Assembly (NCBI GenBank): GCA_021234155.1
Contig: JAJEKV010000017.1
Coordinates: forward strand, 11,785,525 to 11,849,524
Length of the DNA: 64,000 nucleotides
Source: Isoetes taiwanensis
Taxonomy: Eukaryota > Streptophyta > Lycopodiopsida > Isoetales > Isoetaceae
Reading direction: 5' to 3'
The notes under the pieces were generated by a model that made no database searches, was not told the DNA's origin, and saw nothing but the letters and a program-made list of their open reading frames with translations. Each line of letters begins with the position of its first letter. The first letter of the stretch is position 1. The translations under genes and the position numbers were made by a program. Below, one piece after another: positions 59,175 through 64,000 of this stretch.

Positions 59175-62100
59175 ATGGCACCCGGAAGAACTAATGAGGC
59201 ATCGAGCCCTAATGAAGCACAGGATAATCATGAAGCTACTGCAACACCAACTGTTACTATACAAGCAAATGCAGGTATGCCTTATCAATACTTTGAGCTA
59301 AATGTGCCTATTCCAGTCCCTGTTTTTGATCCGAGCATGAATGCCAATAATTTCCTCAAAACTTTTGAAGAATACTATCAAGAATATGGTTACAAAAAGG
59401 TCAAAGTTCTCTCGAGTTTAAAAAAATGTTTCAAGAATGATGAAGTCAGAGCTTGGTTAGAGTATGTTGTAAGTTTAGGCACCAATTCTTGGGAGGAGTT
59501 GGTTAAAAAGTTTCTAGCACGGTTTGGAAGAGTCTTGGACCCCCAAGATTTAATCTTTGAGTTGCAAACTTTTCGCATCAAACATGGTGAGAGTGTACAC
59601 CAATATGTTGAAAGATTCAATCACTATCTTGTCAAGTGCCAAGTTAATCATGTTCCTAACCATACCCTGCATCTAGTGGCTTCTTTTATCAGGGGATTAA
59701 GCAGCAGGCCGAGGGTGCACAGAAAGCTTTTGAAGATCCAAAAACAAGAGGGATTTGATACAATACACAAGGCCTTTACCAAGGCTACTGAAATTGCAGA
59801 TATGATATCTTACTTGCCAGATGATGTGCACTTACCAAGTGATCCTTTTTTTCCAGATTATGAGCAAGAGTATATGGGAGCAGAACCTGTATCTGTTTAT
59901 GCTGTCCAAAAAGAGAAGAAAAAGGTTAAGATGGAAGATGACGATGCTCCTACAGCAGATGTGAGGGCAGAGATTACCAAAATGTCTGAGGCATTGGTTG
60001 AGGTAACCAAACAACTTCAAGAGCTGAAGAGCTCAAAGGTTGAAAAGAAAACTTACCCTCCATGTGTGCATTGCTTTAGAGATACTCATTCTTCTGATTA
60101 CTGCTGGTATAGGCCATGCCCTAAGTGTGGAAAAAGAGGTCATTTTGGTAAAGAGTGTCCTGTATGTGAATTCTGTAAGGCTGTAGGACATTATGAGGAT
60201 AGGTGCAGTGTTAAAGAGTATTTTGCCAAACAAGAAAAGTCCAAAGTTAATGAGCCAAATGCATCTATAAGGTTTGTGCAGGAAATTGAGGAACAAGAGG
60301 AGATAATGGCTGTCCACACCAGAAAAATGAATAATGCCAAAGAAAAAGAAGCAACACATGAGGAAGCTGACATCTTGAAACATAGGGAAGCTGAGCAAGC
60401 TGTGGCTGTGCCTCCTCCTCCTCCTCAGAAATTTGTCAAGAAAGAAAAAGAGTGTGAGGACTTTGAATATTTACTGAAAAATTCGAAAATTTGTGTAGAT
60501 TTGCTGACCTTGCTCAAGATAGCCCCTTCTTACAGAAAAAAGGTTCTCAATCTGACTAAGGGAGATGAGTTTGCCCTAACAAACCACATTGAGGAGCACA
60601 TGCTCACCCAAGATGATCATGATCCTGGAGCTTTTACTTGTGTTGCCAAAATGGGAGGAAAGATCTTAACCAAGGTTCTGCTAGATGGAGGATCACCTTT
60701 GAATGTAATGCCACATCATGTTATGAGGATGTGTGGTCTAGAAATAGACAAGAAAGCTCCAATGATCTTAAAGTCTTTCTCTAACACAAAAATCAATCCA
60801 GTTGGAATAGTTAGCAACGTGCCTATTGATGTTGAAGGAATAATGGTTGCAGCTAACTTTGTTGTGGTTGCTTTTGAAGGAATAGGGGACAAATCAGATA
60901 TTTATGACCTACTTTTGGGCAGAAAATGGCTTTCTACAGTTGATGCTAGGCCTGTATGGTCGAGAGGGGAATGCACTATTTCAAATGGCAAGAAAAAGGT
61001 AACATTGTACAATAAGTTAGGAGAGTTTGAAAACATGAATTTCATTGAAGAAGAAATGCTCTTATCACATCCGTGTGGAGAATTTGAGCTGAATGCAGTA
61101 GAGTTGGAGTCTAACATGAAGGTTCCAAAAGAGTTAGCTTCAGCTAAAATAGGTAATTTTGCTTATTTATGGTTTGATGGTGGTGTCTCCAAAAGACTTA
61201 ATGTGGCATCTTCTGCTGCTATCCTTAAGGATGCCTCTAATAGGTTGCTGGCTAAAGTAGGAAGAATTTATCCCAATGTCACTTCTAACATGGCAGAGTA
61301 CAAGGCATTAATTGCAGGTCTTCAAGAGGCAAGAAATCTAAACATCAGTGATGTTATTATCTTTGGAGACTCTCAGCTTGTCTGCAGGCAAATATCAGGA
61401 GAGTATCAGGCCAAGAGTGAAGACATGATGCAGCTTAGAGATCAAGCTATGCTGGAACTAAGAAATTTTAGAACTTGGGAGCTTTGCCATGTGCCAAGGG
61501 AGCAAAATTGTGAAGCAGATTCGCTATGCAGAAGTGTGCTATTGGAACACTTAGCTGAGGGAGCAATTCAAGAAGATGAGCTTGAGAAAAAAGATCTGCA
61601 ACAGCGGTACCCTATCCTGGTAATCAATGCAAGTGAAGACAAACAGGTAAGGGAAATCAAGGTAAACAAAAAGGGTCTAGATAGGGTATTGTATGTAGGT
61701 GACTTGTTTAAAGAAGAAGACAATGCCTTTGTTACTAAATTCTTTGATGATTGGAAGGATATCTTTGCTTGGGATTATGATGAGTTGGTTGGTGTTGACA
61801 AAAAGATTTGTGAGTTTGAAATCAAGATCAAGGAAGGTATGAAACCTGTTATACAAAAGCTAAGAAGGATTAACGCTTCTTTATTAGGTTTAATTAAGGA
61901 AGAGTTATACAAGATGAAAGATGCAGGTGTGATTGCAGAAATTGTGAATCCTAAGTGGTTATCTTGCATTGTTCCTGTTGAAAAAAAAAATAAGACTATC
62001 AGAATTTGCATAGATTATAGAGATCTAAACAAAGCCACTATCAAAGATTGCTATCCATTGCCATTTCTGGAAGAAATGCTGCATGCTGTGGCAGGGAAAG

Positions 62101-62489
62101 AAATTTATTCATTCTTAGATGGCTTTTCAGGTTTTAATCAAATAAGCATTAAGGAAAGTGATCAGCCAAAAACTTCATTCATTACACCCTGGGGAACATT
62201 TGCTATGAAAAGAATGCCATTTGGATTGATGAATGCATCTGCAACATTCCAAAGAGCCATGGATACAATTTTTAGAGAAATGCCTGCCAATACTTTTCGT
62301 GTATTTTTAGATGACCTTTGTTTAGGAACTTCTCTGAAAAAACATTTTGATATGCTAACCTTGCTGTTTGATTTGTGTAGAAAAGGAGGAGTAAGTTTGA
62401 ACCCCAAAAAGTGTATTTTTTTATCCTCTAAAGGAGATTTGCTTGGGCATGTAGTATCTACAAAGAGAATTCAAATATCTGAAAAGTAA
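59175..62489 (+). CDS. Gag-protease-RNase H-RT polyprotein of B3
   Basis: One open frame of 1104 codons from an ATG 18 bases after the primer site. Domains in order: capsid-like region (residues about 45-215), three CX2CX4HX4C zinc knuckles (about 296-344), aspartic protease with LLDGGSPLN (about 500-508), RNase H with Asp 666, Glu 706, Asp 731 and Asp 779 (approximate), and RT with YRDLNKA (about 946) and FLDD (about 1045). Gag and pol are in one frame without a stop or shift. It ends early because one extra A near 62480 shifts the frame before the RT thumb. Residues about 73-85 (VKVLSSL) differ from the A and B1 consensus and may reflect local base errors. This is the best evidence for the unusual domain order. 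Confidence 0.92.
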   Translation: MAPGRTNEASSPNEAQDNHEATATPTVTIQANAGMPYQYFELNVPIPVPVFDPSMNANNFLKTFEEYYQEYGYKKVKVLSSLKKCFKNDEVRAWLEYVVSLGTNSWEELVKKFLARFGRVLDPQDLIFELQTFRIKHGESVHQYVERFNHYLVKCQVNHVPNHTLHLVASFIRGLSSRPRVHRKLLKIQKQEGFDTIHKAFTKATEIADMISYLPDDVHLPSDPFFPDYEQEYMGAEPVSVYAVQKEKKKVKMEDDDAPTADVRAEITKMSEALVEVTKQLQELKSSKVEKKTYPPCVHCFRDTHSSDYCWYRPCPKCGKRGHFGKECPVCEFCKAVGHYEDRCSVKEYFAKQEKSKVNEPNASIRFVQEIEEQEEIMAVHTRKMNNAKEKEATHEEADILKHREAEQAVAVPPPPPQKFVKKEKECEDFEYLLKNSKICVDLLTLLKIAPSYRKKVLNLTKGDEFALTNHIEEHMLTQDDHDPGAFTCVAKMGGKILTKVLLDGGSPLNVMPHHVMRMCGLEIDKKAPMILKSFSNTKINPVGIVSNVPIDVEGIMVAANFVVVAFEGIGDKSDIYDLLLGRKWLSTVDARPVWSRGECTISNGKKKVTLYNKLGEFENMNFIEEEMLLSHPCGEFELNAVELESNMKVPKELASAKIGNFAYLWFDGGVSKRLNVASSAAILKDASNRLLAKVGRIYPNVTSNMAEYKALIAGLQEARNLNISDVIIFGDSQLVCRQISGEYQAKSEDMMQLRDQAMLELRNFRTWELCHVPREQNCEADSLCRSVLLEHLAEGAIQEDELEKKDLQQRYPILVINASEDKQVREIKVNKKGLDRVLYVGDLFKEEDNAFVTKFFDDWKDIFAWDYDELVGVDKKICEFEIKIKEGMKPVIQKLRRINASLLGLIKEELYKMKDAGVIAEIVNPKWLSCIVPVEKKNKTIRICIDYRDLNKATIKDCYPLPFLEEMLHAVAGKEIYSFLDGFSGFNQISIKESDQPKTSFITPWGTFAMKRMPFGLMNASATFQRAMDTIFREMPANTFRVFLDDLCLGTSLKKHFDMLTLLFDLCRKGGVSLNPKKCIFLSSKGDLLGHVVSTKRIQISEK

Positions 62490-64000
62490 GGTTGAAGCTC
62501 TAAGGAAATTGGCACCTCCAAAAACTCTCAAGCAGGTTAAAAGCTTCATGGGGATGACCAGCTTCTTGAGAATGTATGTCCCTCATTTTTCCCACACTAT
62601 GAGCCCAATTTCTAACCTCACAAAGGTTGGGAAATTCTCCAGAAGTGAAAGCAAACATATCCTAGTAGATTGGGATGAGCAATGCCAAGACTCTTTTGAC
62701 AAGATCATTGATGCCATTTGCAAATCTATCTTACTTAAACCCCCTGATCTAGAAAAGCCCTTCAAAGCATATATCAGTGTCACAAAAAAGGCAATTGGCT
62801 TGGCACTGCTGCAAGAGGACCATGTAATTGCTTTTGCAAGCAAAATGTGGTCTGATACTGAGTTGAGATATCCCAGATTGGAGAAAAGTGCAGCAGCCTT
62901 GATATTCCTGATAGAGAGACAAGGACATCTTCTTCAGAACAATCAGGTGCAAGTATTCATGAGACAAAATCCTTTCTCACTCCTCTTTGCAAAAAAGCAA
63001 CCAAAGGCCAAATTGTGCAGGTGGGCCTGTAAAATCCAAGCTTATGATATCACTGTAAAGGTGGTAAAATTGATCGAGAATCCCAGCTCCTATCTTCCAC
63101 ATGTGTTGTTTGAGCATGAGGATCAAGATGATTTATGTAGTGATGACAATCTAACAAACTTGATTTCTTTTGATGCAGAAAATATTGACTGGCAATTTGA
63201 CATCAGAAACTATCTTGAGAGCAATGAGTTGCCCAAGAATTTGAGTGGCAGTCAAGAAAGAAGATTCAAGGACAAGTGCAAAAAGTTCAGGCTAATTGAA
63301 GGGATCTTATGCAAAGTTGACAAGGAAGGAGTCCTGTTGAGATGTGTGAATGAAGAAGAGGCCAAAATGATAATTGAAGCATGTCATGAGGGAGTTTGTG
63401 GAGGACACTTTGCAGCAGATACAACTGCAAAAAAGATCCTAAGGTCAGGTTACTTTTGGCCCACTCTCTTTAAGGATTGTTATGAGACTATAAAATGCTG
63501 TCACAAATGTCAGATCTTTGGCAAAAAGACTTTGCAGCCAGCTGCCCTGACTGCCATAACCTCCCCTGGACCTTTCCAAATGTGGGGGCTGGATTTTATA
63601 GGCCCCATAGATCCACCTTCCTCAGCTCAACACCAGTTCATATTAGTTGCCACTGATTACTTTACTAAATGGGCAGAGGCAATTCCTTTGAGAGAAGCCA
63701 ATGCCCAAGCCACTGCAAGATTTCTGCATGAAAATATTTGTGCCAGATTTGGTATCCCTTTCAAAATAGTTTCTGATAGAGGCAGCCAGTTCATCAACCA
63801 TACAATTGCACTACTTCTAGCCACCTTGAAAGTCAAACATACCAAGAGTTCATCCTATTACCCTCAAGGAAATGGCGAGGCGTAAATCAACCAACAAGAC
63901 TCTCAAATCTATCCTGAAAAAGACCATCAGTGTTTCAAAAAAGGATTGGCATTTAAAACTCCATGATGCACTTTGGGCATACAGAACTACCATCAAAGTG
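62490..64000 (+). pseudogene. RT thumb, degenerate RNase H and integrase of B3 (partial)
   Basis: Continues in the shifted frame. The RT thumb leads to the post-RT RNase H with AYISVTKKAIG instead of TDAS, EKSAAAL instead of the usual EKELLA-like motif, and FMRQN where TDH is expected. Integrase has an intact HHCC finger (HEGVCGGHFA ... CCHKCQ, about 63385-63520), WGLDFIG (about 63590) and SDRGSQF (about 63775). A TAA at 63883-63885 arises at a CAG-centred difference from B2, just at the catalytic Glu region. The frame is otherwise open to the window end. Confidence 0.88.

Larger units (their letters stand above)
56869..64000 (+). mobile_element. Element B3, Ty3/gypsy (family B), 5' LTR truncated, 3' end outside window
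   Basis: Starts inside a family B LTR (about 243 bp missing) and continues through primer site, gag, protease, RNase H, RT and integrase to the window edge. Its gag-to-RT frame is the most complete in the window. It is nearly identical to B2 from about 34596 onward. Confidence 0.92.

Overview
The window is plant nuclear DNA made almost entirely of nested LTR retrotransposons. I see no host gene, tRNA, rRNA or CRISPR array. The base composition is AT-rich, and the reverse transcriptase and integrase look like the non-chromovirus Tat/Athila branch of Ty3/gypsy. Primer sites match plant tRNA-Gln, or tRNA-iMet in one element. Dense nesting suggests a large-genome land plant, perhaps a gymnosperm or other non-grass lineage; the species cannot be fixed from sequence alone.

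Three related families share architecture. Family A (LTR about 1.93 kb) and family B (LTR about 2.35-2.53 kb) encode gag-protease-RNase H-RT-degenerate RNase H-integrase. Family C (LTR about 0.7 kb, internal about 1.7 kb) encodes nothing but shares the primer site and 3' structure with A, so it is probably mobilised in trans. A fourth, unrelated element (G1) encodes only a Gag and primes with tRNA-iMet.

Layout. 1-2283: 3' end of A0, apparently inserted into the first bases of C1. 2284-5399: C1. 5502-6774 and 33974-34352: an old minus-strand B-like LTR (D). 6775-33973: A1, inserted in D with target duplication ATATC. 12017-29106: B1, inserted in the RT gene of A1 (ACCAT). 19034-25490: G1, inserted in the integrase of B1 (CCCTC). 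34353-45482: B2, inserted in D (AATAG). 45507-56868: A2 on the minus strand, holding C2 at 49247-52362 (ATGGC). 56869-64000: B3, whose 5' LTR is fused to a truncated A2 LTR and whose integrase runs off the window.

The most interesting material is the shared design of A, B and C. An apparently active RNase H lies upstream of RT, while the usual RNase H after RT has lost its acidic residues. A covarying hairpin sits a fixed 18-21 nt before each 3' LTR. LTRs begin with a palindrome and end with a hairpin, and A and B carry a second primer-like segment in U5. A branch-point plus 3' splice-site signature lies just after pol. Copy-to-copy differences cluster at CAG/CTG, which looks like a base-calling effect at methylated CHG sites, so some frameshifts may not be biological.
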